From Patescibacteria group bacterium UBA661 (lineage in GTDB: Bacteria; Patescibacteriota; Minisyncoccia; Phycocordibacterales; UBA918): DNA of 20,588 nt. The position numbers were made by a program, and so were the translations under genes. The stretch lies in assembly GCA_002299465.1 (NCBI GenBank), contig DBNX01000005.1:572-21159 (forward strand), given 5' to 3'. Positions 1 through 6,902 of the stretch are shown here, one piece after another. The notes under the pieces were generated by a model. It made no database searches, had not been told where the DNA came from, and saw nothing but the letters and a program-made list of their open reading frames with translations. How positions within the stretch are numbered: the first letter of the stretch is position 1; each line of letters opens with the position of its first letter.

Positions 1-32
1 AGTAACAACTCTACCAACTGAGCTAAGGTGGC
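1..32 (-). tRNA. 5' part of a tRNA gene, cut by the window edge
   Basis: Read on the minus strand from position 32, the sequence has a 7-nt acceptor strand (GCCACCT), TA, then a D-arm GCTC-AGTTGGTA-GAGT with the invariant GG of the D-loop, and the start of the anticodon stem (GTTAC). The D-stem pairs with one G-T wobble. The anticodon lies outside the window, so the amino acid cannot be assigned; the GCC...TTAGCTCAGTTGG start is common among bacterial threonine tRNAs but not specific to them. Confidence 0.85.
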
Positions 33-43
33 TTTGGCTTAGT

Positions 44-71
44 ATTATGCCGAGTTTGCGAGAAAGTGCAA
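44..71 (-). promoter_or_regulatory. possible promoter of the tRNA gene
   Basis: On the minus strand TTGCAC (66-71) is separated by 16 nt from CATAAT (44-49), and the tRNA 5' end follows 11 nt later. The -10 is one base from consensus and the -35 shares only TTG with it. The site lies just downstream of the stop codon of the preceding minus-strand gene. Confidence 0.35.
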
Positions 72-74
72 GCG

Positions 75-521
75 CTAATCTCCCCGCAATTTTTTGGCTT
101 TGAGTTGTTTTTTCTCTTGCGTGGTCAGGGCAGTGGCGGCCTTGTGTTCTTCAATTTGTGTAAGGTGATTTTGTGTCCCCAAGTTTTGTTCCGCTTTTTT
201 TTCAGCTCGTAATCGCTTTGCTCGTTCGCGATTGTTTATAAAAACTAATTCTAAACGATCATACATTCTAACTAGAACCGTCAAAATCGTCTTCAGAGCT
301 GAGTGAATACTGTAGTACCAAGACAGCTTAATCGTGTGTCGCAACACACTCCGCAACCGGCGAACTAACCACAGCACTAATCTTTCTCCAAATACATCCA
401 GATGATTGCGAAAAGAGCTTAGGAAAAATCGCCGTCCCCTTACTTGCTCAAAATGAGTAATTAAAGCGTACACCAGAAAAGCCGTTGTGCTTAAGACAAA
501 AACCATACCGATGCTTAACAT
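75..521 (-). CDS. small single-pass membrane protein of unknown function, third gene of the rpsB-tsf operon
   Basis: A 148-residue protein that I do not recognise. Residues about 4-23 are a hydrophobic segment that would act as a signal anchor. The middle (about 45-100) is rich in Leu, Arg and Val and looks amphipathic-helical. The last 50 residues are strongly charged, with many Lys, Arg, Glu and Gln, ending in a Lys-rich tail (KKQLKAKKLRGD). The basic tail suggests contact with nucleic acid or the ribosome at the membrane, but that is speculation. It begins 10 nt after tsf and carries an SD-like AGGGGA about 8 nt before ATG that overlaps the tsf stop, so it is probably cotranscribed and translationally linked to tsf. 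In many bacteria this operon position holds pyrH or frr; here it does not. Confidence 0.75.
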   Translation of the reverse strand: MLSIGMVFVLSTTAFLVYALITHFEQVRGRRFFLSSFRNHLDVFGERLVLWLVRRLRSVLRHTIKLSWYYSIHSALKTILTVLVRMYDRLELVFINNRERAKRLRAEKKAEQNLGTQNHLTQIEEHKAATALTTQEKKQLKAKKLRGD

Positions 522-531
522 AAAGTGTCCC

Positions 532-1116
532 CTACTTCACTGCCAAACGACTGATCTTAACGATTGAGACATTTTCGCCAAACTTCTGTACCGCACCCTT
601 AATCATTTCACCAATCGTGATATCTTGGTTTTTAATGAAAGCTTGCTCAAGCAAAATCTGTTCTTTGAAGTAAGCATTCATCTTACCTTCGAGAATTTTT
701 TCTCTCATTTCCGCCGGCTTATCAGCCAACTCGGCTTGGAAAACTTCTGTCGCTTTTGCCAACACCTCAGCAGGCACCTCATCCTTAGTAATATATGAAG
801 GATTAGTAGCCGCCACTTGCATCGCGATCTCCTTTGCTAATAAGACAAACTCTTGGTTCTTAGCCACGAAATCAGTCTCACTCGCCAACAGTACCAACGC
901 GGCGACTTCGTTAGTATTATGAATGTAGTAACCAACCGTACCAGCCCCCAACGCTCGGTCTGACTTCTTGTCAGCTGCCTCACTGCGTTTCTTTCTGAGG
1001 ATAATCACGGCCTTCTCCATATCTCCACCCGCTTCTTCGAGAGCCTTCTTGCATTGCATAACCGAAATACCAGTCTGGTCGCGAAGTTCCTTAAGTTGTG
1101 CTGATGTAATCTCCAT
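532..1116 (-). CDS. tsf: translation elongation factor Ts (short form)
   Basis: EF-Ts is the guanine-nucleotide exchange factor that recycles EF-Tu-GDP to EF-Tu-GTP in the cytoplasm. The N-terminal UBA-like helical domain is clear (residues 3-42, with LRDQTGISVMQCKKAL and G-D-x-x-K-A). The signature TDFVAKN at residues 81-87, which contacts the EF-Tu nucleotide site, is intact. At 194 residues it is much shorter than the E. coli protein (about 280) and close to the Thermus type, so it has one core subdomain and lacks the second half and coiled-coil insertion. It follows rpsB after 57 nt, the usual rpsB-tsf order. No Shine-Dalgarno is visible before the ATG; the leader is AT-rich. Confidence 0.97.
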   Translation of the reverse strand: MEITSAQLKELRDQTGISVMQCKKALEEAGGDMEKAVIILRKKRSEAADKKSDRALGAGTVGYYIHNTNEVAALVLLASETDFVAKNQEFVLLAKEIAMQVAATNPSYITKDEVPAEVLAKATEVFQAELADKPAEMREKILEGKMNAYFKEQILLEQAFIKNQDITIGEMIKGAVQKFGENVSIVKISRLAVK

Positions 1117-1173
1117 ACTTAATTCAAAAACTTTAATTTATCTAGCAAAGAACCATCCTCTCTTCTCTATTAT

Positions 1174-1944
1174 TTAGGCACGTGGTGCCGTTGCCCGCGT
1201 TCGCGGACGAGTCTCAGTTCTGGCTGTCGCCGGCTTTGGTACATAATTTGCTTGACCAGTTGCTAGCGCTTTCGTCATTTCCTCTAAAACCAAAGACACA
1301 CTTCCCCGTAGTGAATCATTAACCAAAACTGGGTATGTCACCTTAGTAACATCACAATCCGAACTCATTATGCCAATGACTGGCACTTTCATAGCGCGTG
1401 CTTCTTTAACCGCTATGTGATCGTGTCTGGGGTCAACTACCACCAACAAATCTGGTAGCTTAACCAAGTTGCTAATTCCCTTAAAGTTATGGTCTAGCTT
1501 AGTCGCTTCTCTAGAGAGCACCATTCGTTCTTTCTTGGTGTATTTGCGTTCTAGTTCGCCTGAGGTTACACCACTTTCCAATTCGGCCAAGCGATTGATG
1601 CGCTTTTTTACTTCGGAAAAATTACTGAGCATTCCGCCAATCCAACGATTGACTACGTAAGGCATGGACACTTTCTCGGCACTTTTTTTAACCATATCCA
1701 CCACCTCAGTTTTGGTTCCGACAAACAAAACCGTCTTGCCGTTAGCTCCAGCTTCTTGTAATAATTCGGTGGCTTTATTTAGTAACTGGGCAGTTTTTTC
1801 AAGATTGAAAATGTCGTTACCCTCCTTTGTGCCAAATAAATATGGCATCACCGTTGGGTGACGGCGACTCTTTTTAAAACCAAAATGCGCCCCTACGGAA
1901 AAGAGACGTTCGATCAGTGTTGAATTGTTTGTGTTTGTTGACAT
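1174..1944 (-). CDS. rpsB: 30S ribosomal protein S2
   Basis: S2 (uS2) is a structural protein of the small subunit, binding near the head-body junction and needed for S1 docking in bacteria that have S1. The product is 256 residues from the chosen ATG. Recognisable S2 blocks include GAHFGFKKSRRHPTVMPY near the N-terminus, VLFVGTKTEV, Y-V-x-x-R-W-I-G-G-M-L-S-N, and LLVVVDPRHDHIAVKEA. The C-terminus ends in a Thr/Arg/Ala/Pro tail of about 25 residues that looks disordered. The frame stays open for 25 more codons upstream, but ATG at 1944 is preferred: S2 homology starts there, and a TATAAT lies 7 nt upstream inside the alternative extension. It heads the rpsB-tsf-membrane protein unit. Confidence 0.97.
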   Translation of the reverse strand: MSTNTNNSTLIERLFSVGAHFGFKKSRRHPTVMPYLFGTKEGNDIFNLEKTAQLLNKATELLQEAGANGKTVLFVGTKTEVVDMVKKSAEKVSMPYVVNRWIGGMLSNFSEVKKRINRLAELESGVTSGELERKYTKKERMVLSREATKLDHNFKGISNLVKLPDLLVVVDPRHDHIAVKEARAMKVPVIGIMSSDCDVTKVTYPVLVNDSLRGSVSLVLEEMTKALATGQANYVPKPATARTETRPRTRATAPRA

Positions 1945-1951
1945 AGACTCG

Positions 1952-1957
1952 ATTATA
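1952..1957 (-). promoter_or_regulatory. -10 element of the rpsB operon, predicting a leaderless transcript
   Basis: A perfect TATAAT on the minus strand ends 7 nt before the rpsB ATG at 1944. Transcription normally starts 6-8 nt after the -10, so the message should begin at or next to the A of ATG. No convincing -35 is seen at 16-18 nt; the bases there are GC-rich. Confidence 0.6.
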
Positions 1958-1963
1958 AGTAAA

Positions 1964-1976
1964 GGCACATTGTGCC
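1964..1976. promoter_or_regulatory. perfect 6-bp dyad just upstream of the rpsB -10 element
   Basis: GGCACA-T-TGTGCC is a perfect inverted repeat with a 1-nt centre, lying in the spacer where a regulator could block RNA polymerase. A 1-nt loop rules out a good RNA hairpin, so a DNA-binding dyad is the more natural reading. No regulator can be named. Confidence 0.4.
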
Positions 1977-2083
1977 CGAGCCCCGTGATGCTATCATATC
2001 CCATAGCAAGACGCAACACCTTTTTTCGGAAGTGGCGAACGTCCCTACTACGCCTGGTCCCTCGCGGCGCGTTTTACTTTTAT

Positions 2084-2109
2084 GGATTTTCTCCCTAGAG
2101 AGAAAACCC
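2084..2109 (-). terminator. hairpin downstream of prfA, terminator-like but without a T-tract
   Basis: Arms 2084-2093 (GGATTTTCTC) and 2100-2109 (GAGAAAACCC) pair over 10 bp with one G-T pair around a 6-nt loop. It starts about 20 nt after the prfA stop codon on the minus strand. It is followed by an A-rich, not T-rich, run, so it could be an RNA 3'-end stabiliser rather than a classical intrinsic terminator. The rest of the 184-nt gap before rpsB holds only the dyad and promoter listed separately. Confidence 0.4.
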
Positions 2110-2128
2110 GTACCTCACAACACCCGCT

Positions 2129-3097
2129 CTATTGTTTTTTCACGACAGCGTGGAGGGCTTCCACAATCGGCTCAATGGCGCCCGCCATTATTCCCTCAAT
2201 ATTGTGCCAAGAAACTTTAATCCGATGGTCAGTAACGCGATTTTGCGGAAAGTTGTAGGTACGAATTTTCTCGGAACGATCACCGGTTCCAATCTGATCC
2301 TTTCTTTCTGTAGCGTGGCGTTTCGATTCTTCTTCATCGTGTTGGGCTTCGAGCTTAGCGGTGAGGAGAGCCATCGCTTTTTCGCGGTTTTTTAACTGCG
2401 AACGTTCCGACTGACTACGCACCTCAATCCCGGTTGGAATATGCACCAAGCGAACAGCGGTTTCCACTTTGTTAACATTCTGCCCACCCGCCCCACCCGA
2501 ACGAGAAAATTCCATCTGAATATCGGCTGGGCTAATCTCAATCTTTGGCTTGCGTCGCATCGGCAAAATGGCTACTGAGGCGGTCGATGTGTGAATTCTG
2601 CCTGATTTTTCTGTTACCGGAATCCTCTGCACGCGATGCACACCCGTTTCATAACGCAAGTCATCGTAAACGCGTGCGTTCACAATTTCAAACGAAGCTT
2701 CTTTATAACCACCAGACGGTGCTGATGATTTATTTTCAGTCGTGTACGACCAACCCTGCCGTTCGGCATAAGCTAAATACATTTGTGCCAATTCCGCCGC
2801 AAACAAAGCCGCCTCGTCACCCCCGGCTCCCGCGCGCACTTCCAACATCACGCCGTAAGGACTTTCCTCCTCTTCTTTATTGGCTTCAATAATTCTTTCC
2901 ATCTCTTGGTATAACTCACGACACTGGCTGGCTAGCAAGTCAGCTTCTTCCTTGGCTAGTTCAGCCATCTCCTCGTCGGTCTCCGCTAACGCTAGAGCTT
3001 CTTGGTATTTTTTCTCCATCTGCAAAAACTGTCCAGCCAGAAACTGGGTCTTGGGATTATCGCGAAATGTCGCTAGTACCTGTTCGTCGTAGTCCAT
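2129..3097 (-). CDS. prfA: peptide chain release factor 1
   Basis: RF1 recognises UAA and UAG in the ribosomal A site and triggers peptidyl-tRNA hydrolysis. The catalytic GGQ is present in GGAGGQNVNKVET (about residues 204-206 from the chosen ATG), and the codon-reading tripeptide is PVT (about 160-162) in HRVQRIPVTE, matching the RF1 P-x-T motif rather than the RF2 SPF. GDRSEKIRTYNFPQNRVTDHR is also typical. The 322 residues are shorter than the usual about 360, with a reduced N-terminal domain 1. ATG at 3097 is preferred over an in-frame GTG at 3106, because a TATAAG lies 8 nt before the ATG; the choice is not certain. A strong terminator of rpmE lies upstream, so prfA has its own promoter. 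Confidence 0.95.
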   Translation of the reverse strand: MDYDEQVLATFRDNPKTQFLAGQFLQMEKKYQEALALAETDEEMAELAKEEADLLASQCRELYQEMERIIEANKEEEESPYGVMLEVRAGAGGDEAALFAAELAQMYLAYAERQGWSYTTENKSSAPSGGYKEASFEIVNARVYDDLRYETGVHRVQRIPVTEKSGRIHTSTASVAILPMRRKPKIEISPADIQMEFSRSGGAGGQNVNKVETAVRLVHIPTGIEVRSQSERSQLKNREKAMALLTAKLEAQHDEEESKRHATERKDQIGTGDRSEKIRTYNFPQNRVTDHRIKVSWHNIEGIMAGAIEPIVEALHAVVKKQ

Positions 3098-3105
3098 ACT
3101 TAACA

Positions 3106-3111
3106 CTTATA
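3106..3111 (-). promoter_or_regulatory. candidate -10 element of prfA
   Basis: TATAAG on the minus strand ends 8 nt before the ATG at 3097, the same spacing as at several other genes here. A better hexamer, TATAAT at 3132-3137, lies further up and would give a leader of about 28 nt containing GGAAAG, too far from the ATG to be an SD. Either could be the real promoter. Confidence 0.35.
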
Positions 3112-3152
3112 TCGCTTATGCTTTCCAGCTTATTATACAGCTTTTACCACAC

Positions 3153-3187
3153 AAAAACCCGCTCGACCTTTGGTCGAGCGGGTTTTT
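3153..3187 (-). terminator. intrinsic terminator of rpmE
   Basis: An 11-bp perfect GC-rich stem (CCCGCTCGACC at 3158-3168, GGTCGAGCGGG at 3172-3182) with a 3-nt loop is flanked by AAAAA and TTTTT, so it could work in both directions. On the minus strand it begins within a few bases of the rpmE stop codon and its 3' U-run follows directly. Confidence 0.92.
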
Positions 3188-3188
3188 A

Positions 3189-3446
3189 TTAACGACCTTT
3201 TGCCTTGGCGGCACGAGTCTTGAAACGCTCGACCCGACCAGCCGTGTCCATAATCTTCTCCTGTCCGGTGTAGAAAGGGTGCGAAGCACTGGAAATTTCT
3301 ACTCGAGCAAATGGGTATTCTTTACCATCTGTCCAAGTCTGATTTTCCCGAGTCTCGATAGTTGAACCAACCAAAAACCTCTCCCCACTCGAGTTGTCCT
3401 CAAAAATTACTAAACGATAATTGTTTGGATGAATATCAGCTTTCAT
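3189..3446 (-). CDS. rpmE: 50S ribosomal protein L31, type B (no zinc ribbon)
   Basis: L31 (bL31) bridges the large-subunit central protuberance and the small-subunit head. The 85-residue product has the type B pattern: MKADIHPNNYR at the N-terminus, VGSTIETRE, SSASHPFYTGQ and D-T-x-G-R-V-E-R-F near the end. It has no cysteines, so it cannot form the Zn site of the C+ form. It is a monocistronic unit with its own extended -10 and an immediate terminator. The Ala/Lys/Arg tail is a short basic extension. No Shine-Dalgarno precedes the ATG. Confidence 0.95.
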   Translation of the reverse strand: MKADIHPNNYRLVIFEDNSSGERFLVGSTIETRENQTWTDGKEYPFARVEISSASHPFYTGQEKIMDTAGRVERFKTRAAKAKGR

Positions 3447-3457
3447 ATGTGGGAGCT

Positions 3458-3466
3458 ACTATAACA
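3458..3466 (-). promoter_or_regulatory. extended -10 promoter of rpmE
   Basis: TGT-TATAGT on the minus strand fits the extended -10 pattern and ends 11 nt before the rpmE ATG. The predicted leader is about 4 nt, with no space for a Shine-Dalgarno. The -35 position reads TTTGCG, weak. Confidence 0.5.
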
Positions 3467-3544
3467 AAGTTTTACCAGAACGCAAATCCACAACCTACCG
3501 CGGAGTTATTTTGTCTTGAGTTTACACTAAATATTTGCCTACCC

Positions 3545-3587
3545 GCTGCGGTTAACCACCGGCGATTTGCCGGTGGTTAACCGCAGC
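3545..3587. repeat. perfect 19-bp hairpin after the lytic transglycosylase gene
   Basis: Arms 3545-3563 and 3569-3587 are exact reverse complements (GCTGCGGTTAACCACCGGC and its complement) around a 5-nt loop. The hairpin starts 7 nt after the stop codon of the minus-strand gene at 3595. Neither side has a T-tract, so it is not a standard intrinsic terminator; it may be a factor-assisted terminator or 3'-end stabiliser. The remaining bases up to the rpmE promoter show nothing else. Confidence 0.85.
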
Positions 3588-3594
3588 AAAACTC

Positions 3595-4992
3595 TTAACC
3601 CCCGCCCAAAATACGCATTTCTTCCGCCAAGCGAGCTTTTCGACGCATTACTTGATCACCGTAAAAAGCATTAGCCGGATTAGTCGCCCCGCCCCAACCA
3701 GCATAATAACGAAGTGCCGCTAAACGATCTCCCCGGTGCGTGCCGTCTGCACCATTATCACGCAACAATAACGCTGTCGCTAGAAAAGCATCACGATTAT
3801 TGAAGGGATTGGAGGGACTGTTGGTGCCATTTATACGCCTGATAGCGTCAGCGGCTTGGCTATAAACCCAACCATTGCCATGATTCACAAAACCGCCATA
3901 CGTCGCCCAGGTCGAGGGAATAAATTGCGACGGACCCATCGCCCCACCCCAGCCAAATCTTTGCCCGTTAGTAACAATCGGGCAAGATACCGAGCGTGTT
4001 CTGGGGTCAAAGCCCAAGGTCTCTGCTATCGCTAGAAAGACTGGTACGTCTCGATCAGGATGCATCACCACCCGACCGCCTCTCATATCGTTATAAACAC
4101 ACCCCCCTAAGTTAGATCCTAAGTTGGTTTCTTGCTCCAGAATCGCTAGGATAAAAGAAGCTGCCACTCCCGTCTGCCTTTCAGCGTAACGAGCTAATTC
4201 AACTGCTTCTGGGAAAGGAATACCACCGCCACCGCCAAGCAGTTGGAAAAGCGCGTTTCTCAGTTGTGATGCGGTACGCTGTTGTGATTCCAAAAGTTGC
4301 TGGTAAGCCCTCTCTTCGCCTCTGGTAACCTGCAAAATGCGCTCCTTTTCACGTTCTTGCTCTTCAATCTCTCTTTTTTGGGCTTCCTGAATGAGTCTCA
4401 TTTCCGCTTCAGTCTCCTGTTTACTTTCTAGCTGTAATTTTTGGCTAGATGTGTCGCGGTGTATCTCCTGTAGAATCGTCAATGATTCATTCAATGAATT
4501 TTTGATGGCTTGATAAGCTGCCACATCCGAAAAAAACTCGGAAAAATTTTGCCGACTGAGTAGAACCTCAACCAGTGAGTAGTCTTCGTAAATAGCGGAA
4601 CGTCGTATCAGGTCAGCCAGTGATTCTTTCTGTTTGCGTTGCCTTTCATCCAAAATAGAAATTGTTGTCTCTTTTTCTTCGATTTGATCAATCAGTTGTG
4701 TAATAGCCACCGTCCGAGCCTGAATACCCAACTGCGCTTGTCTGATCTGGGATTCAATGATGCTCACATCACGCTCCAGCGAGCGTCTTTCCAGCTGCTT
4801 ATCTTCAACCAGCCGGCGTTGGGTAAGAATCTGTCTTTCGACGTTTTGCAATTCCGCTTCCAAACGCGCCCGCCTTTCGTTTGCCGTCTCGGCGTCTACC
4901 ACTGGCGAAAAAACCAACTGCGCCATAATCGCCAGCAACACTAAGTATCCAACTTTTTTTATTTTGCTAACACCAAAAACACTTATCTGCAT
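3595..4992 (-). CDS. secreted coiled-coil protein with C-terminal lytic murein transglycosylase domain
   Basis: The 465-residue protein has a signal peptide (about 1-34: basic start, hydrophobic core, V-D-A cut site). A long coiled coil follows (about 36-248, rich in Glu, Gln, Arg and Leu) with the layout of the N-terminal part of EnvC/PcsB-type division hydrolase regulators, then a Gly5 hinge (253-257). The C-terminal domain (about 260-465) resembles MltB-like (GH103) lytic transglycosylases, which cleave the MurNAc-GlcNAc bond with formation of a 1,6-anhydro end. The likely catalytic Glu is E288 in ILEQETNLGSNLG, and GGAMGPSQFIPSTW (349-362) is the hallmark block. Two cysteines (C298, C337) may form a disulfide. 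The combination suggests a wall-cutting enzyme controlled by a coiled-coil arm, perhaps at division. It has its own promoter and a 3' hairpin. Confidence 0.88.
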   Translation of the reverse strand: MQISVFGVSKIKKVGYLVLLAIMAQLVFSPVVDAETANERRARLEAELQNVERQILTQRRLVEDKQLERRSLERDVSIIESQIRQAQLGIQARTVAITQLIDQIEEKETTISILDERQRKQKESLADLIRRSAIYEDYSLVEVLLSRQNFSEFFSDVAAYQAIKNSLNESLTILQEIHRDTSSQKLQLESKQETEAEMRLIQEAQKREIEEQEREKERILQVTRGEERAYQQLLESQQRTASQLRNALFQLLGGGGGIPFPEAVELARYAERQTGVAASFILAILEQETNLGSNLGGCVYNDMRGGRVVMHPDRDVPVFLAIAETLGFDPRTRSVSCPIVTNGQRFGWGGAMGPSQFIPSTWATYGGFVNHGNGWVYSQAADAIRRINGTNSPSNPFNNRDAFLATALLLRDNGADGTHRGDRLAALRYYAGWGGATNPANAFYGDQVMRRKARLAEEMRILGGG

Positions 4993-5000
4993 ACTTCGTA

Positions 5001-5009
5001 ATTATAACA
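5001..5009 (-). promoter_or_regulatory. extended -10 promoter of the lytic transglycosylase gene
   Basis: TGT-TATAAT, a perfect extended -10, ends 8 nt before the ATG at 4992 on the minus strand. The predicted start of transcription falls on or beside the start codon. No -35 is recognisable. Confidence 0.65.
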
Positions 5010-5062
5010 CAGACAAAAAGCAATACTCCTCAGCAAGACTTTAAAATTCTGAATAATCTACT

Positions 5063-5695
5063 TTACTTAGCGGCAGCTGTGTTTACATCTTCGGTTTTGC
5101 CTTTTTGTTCAACGGCAATCGCATCCATATCAATCGCTACTGTTTCTGTTTCAGCCTCTTCTTCAACCGCCTCCGCCACCGCCACCACTTCCTCTAATCC
5201 TGAAGTAATCCTAACTCCTTTCGGACACAAAATATCCTTAACCAAAATCCGGCCTTCTAGCTCAGTCAGGGTTGTGATATCAACATCCAAGTGAGCTGGT
5301 AAATTTTCCGCTTGGCAAGCTACCGTCACCTCGTGCAAGACTTTATTGATGACCGCCCCCAGCTTCATTACCGGTGCTTCGCCTACGAAATGTAACGGCA
5401 CGTCAGTGACTAACTCCTTCCCTTTCTCGAGAGCGTAAAAATCTATATGCGTAATCCCGCCCTTGATGGGGGAGAAAGTCACGTCCTTGACTAAGACCGA
5501 CACTGGTGTTGGCAAACCTGTCAATTCAATCACTGTCGATTCTCCGGCTGACTTAAATAATTTTTCAAACTGCTTACGTTCCACCACCACCGCTAACGGG
5601 GTTTGTTTTGGTCCGTAAACTACACCTGGAATGTTACTTGTAATATCTGAAACTTTTTTCTTCTCTCGTACCTTGATTGGCAATGTAACTGTCAT
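5063..5695 (-). CDS. rplY: 50S ribosomal protein L25 (TL5/CTC type)
   Basis: bL25 binds 5S rRNA. The 210-residue form has the N-terminal 5S-binding beta-barrel (about 1-90, with IPGVVYGPKQTPLAVVV and VLVKDVTFSPIKGGITHIDFYAL) and the C-terminal TL5/CTC domain (about 95-180, with VPLHFVGEAPVMKLGAVINK and HLDVDITTL). It ends in an acidic, Ala/Glu-rich tail of about 35 residues. The frame extends upstream to a GTG at 5713, but ATG at 5695 is chosen because family homology starts there and an extended -10 (TGT-TATCGT) ends 8 nt before it. It is divergent from the PfkB kinase gene. No clear terminator separates it from the next gene downstream. Confidence 0.95.
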   Translation of the reverse strand: MTVTLPIKVREKKKVSDITSNIPGVVYGPKQTPLAVVVERKQFEKLFKSAGESTVIELTGLPTPVSVLVKDVTFSPIKGGITHIDFYALEKGKELVTDVPLHFVGEAPVMKLGAVINKVLHEVTVACQAENLPAHLDVDITTLTELEGRILVKDILCPKGVRITSGLEEVVAVAEAVEEEAETETVAIDMDAIAVEQKGKTEDVNTAAAK

Positions 5696-5703
5696 ACCCC
5701 AAT

Positions 5704-5712
5704 ACGATAACA
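5704..5712 (-). promoter_or_regulatory. candidate extended -10 of rplY
   Basis: TGT-TATCGT on the minus strand matches the TGN extension but has two mismatches in the hexamer. It ends 8 nt before the chosen ATG, exactly as at the two neighbouring units (5001-5009 and 5857-5865), which supports it despite the weak hexamer. Confidence 0.4.
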
Positions 5713-5856
5713 CACCCCAAGAAACCTGCCCAGCTTCAATCTCCCTCTCGGTGGAATTATCCTTGCACTTTACATAGGGTTCCCCCTCTGTAAAAGCCCT
5801 TATCTATCATCTCCCCAAAACACCCCATCCCGTAAAGCAAAGTCAAACACACTTGA

Positions 5857-5865
5857 TGCTACAAT
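5857..5865 (+). promoter_or_regulatory. extended -10 promoter of the PfkB-family kinase gene
   Basis: TGC-TACAAT ends 8 nt before the ATG at 5874, so the transcript is predicted to be leaderless or nearly so. It sits at the end of the 178-nt divergent region shared with rplY; no operator-like dyad was seen in the rest of that region. Confidence 0.6.
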
Positions 5866-5873
5866 GTTTCAGT

Positions 5874-6878
5874 ATGTCAGAAAAATATGATTTTGTAGCG
5901 ATCGGAGATATCGTCGTTGATGCCTTTATTGAGCTTAACAAAAATGCCGCTGACGTTAGTCAGGATATGGACACCGGGCGTTATACCCTACATATGCCTT
6001 TTGGTAGCAAACTACCTTACGATGATGTGGTGGTGGTAAATGCCGTCGGCAATTCCCCCAATGCTACGGTCTCCGCCCATCGACTCGGACTGAAGACCGC
6101 CCTAGTTACCAATCTTGGTCATGATCGTTATGGCAAAGATTGCCTTGAAGCCTTGCGTCACGAAGGAGTTGATACTGCCTATGTAAAGTTACACGAAGGT
6201 AAGCACACTAACTATCATTACGTTTTGCGTTATGGTCCAGAACGCACCATCCTCATTAAGCACGAAGTATTCCCTTACACCTTACCCGACTTTGCTTTGC
6301 CGCCACGTTTCATCTACTTCTCTTCTATTGGTGAACACGGTATTCCCTACCACCACGAAATCGCCAATTACGTCAAAACTAGCGGTACTAAGCTAGTATT
6401 TCAACCCGGTACTTTCCAGATAAAACTCGGCTACGAAGCCCTGCGTGACCTCTATGAAGTTACCGAGATATTTTTCTGTAACAAAGAAGAGGCGCAAGAA
6501 ATACTAAAAACCTCAGAATCTCACGTCCCTACTCTCTTGCGTGAATTCAAAAAACTTGGACCGACTCTCCCTGTTATTACTGATGGACCAAATGGTGCCT
6601 ACGTCGTCGATGAACACGACCAAGCTTGGTATATGCCGATGTATCCAGACCCGAAGCCACCAGTTGATCGGACCGGCGCTGGTGATTCCTTCGCTTCCAC
6701 TTTTACTGCCGCTATTGCGCTTGGCAAAACGCCGGCGGAAGCCCTCACCTGGGGACCGGTTAATTCAATGTCAGTAGTGCAGTATATCGGCGCTCAAGCT
6801 GGACTTTTGACCGAAGAGCAACTACTTTCTTTTCTCGCTAATCGCCCCGCTTCTTATGAGGCGCAAAAAATAAACTAG
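5874..6878 (+). CDS. PfkB-family carbohydrate or nucleoside kinase
   Basis: A 334-residue ribokinase-fold kinase that transfers phosphate from ATP to a sugar or nucleoside hydroxyl. PfkB signature 1 appears as VGNSPNATVSAHRLGLKTALVTNLGHDRYG (starting near residue 58), and signature 2 as DRTGAGDSFAS (265-275), with the catalytic base D271 and the GAGD anion hole. The N-terminal half has an insertion near 22-50 relative to ribokinase. The substrate cannot be read off; ribokinase, adenosine kinase and fructokinase all fit. Adenosine kinase is worth considering given a nucleoside-salvage lifestyle. Earlier in-frame TTG and ATG codons exist (5853, 5856), but the ATG at 5874 gives the normal family start and sits right after the promoter. 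It is the only plus-strand gene, ended by a clear terminator. Confidence 0.88.
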   Translation: MSEKYDFVAIGDIVVDAFIELNKNAADVSQDMDTGRYTLHMPFGSKLPYDDVVVVNAVGNSPNATVSAHRLGLKTALVTNLGHDRYGKDCLEALRHEGVDTAYVKLHEGKHTNYHYVLRYGPERTILIKHEVFPYTLPDFALPPRFIYFSSIGEHGIPYHHEIANYVKTSGTKLVFQPGTFQIKLGYEALRDLYEVTEIFFCNKEEAQEILKTSESHVPTLLREFKKLGPTLPVITDGPNGAYVVDEHDQAWYMPMYPDPKPPVDRTGAGDSFASTFTAAIALGKTPAEALTWGPVNSMSVVQYIGAQAGLLTEEQLLSFLANRPASYEAQKIN

Positions 6879-6902
6879 CTTAATCAAGAATCTTAACCAA
6901 AA

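Noticed and set aside
1945..2019. N-terminal extension of S2 by 25 residues.
   Set aside because: The extension has no S2 homology, and its DNA contains the TATAAT promoter and the dyad.
3545..3587. The 19-bp hairpin as a standard intrinsic terminator.
   Set aside because: No T-run follows the stem on either strand; it is listed as a hairpin of unknown role instead.
5714..5856. A riboswitch or small RNA in the divergent region between rplY and the PfkB gene.
   Set aside because: No strong stem, conserved aptamer-like element or terminator is visible, and the promoter next to the ATG leaves almost no leader.
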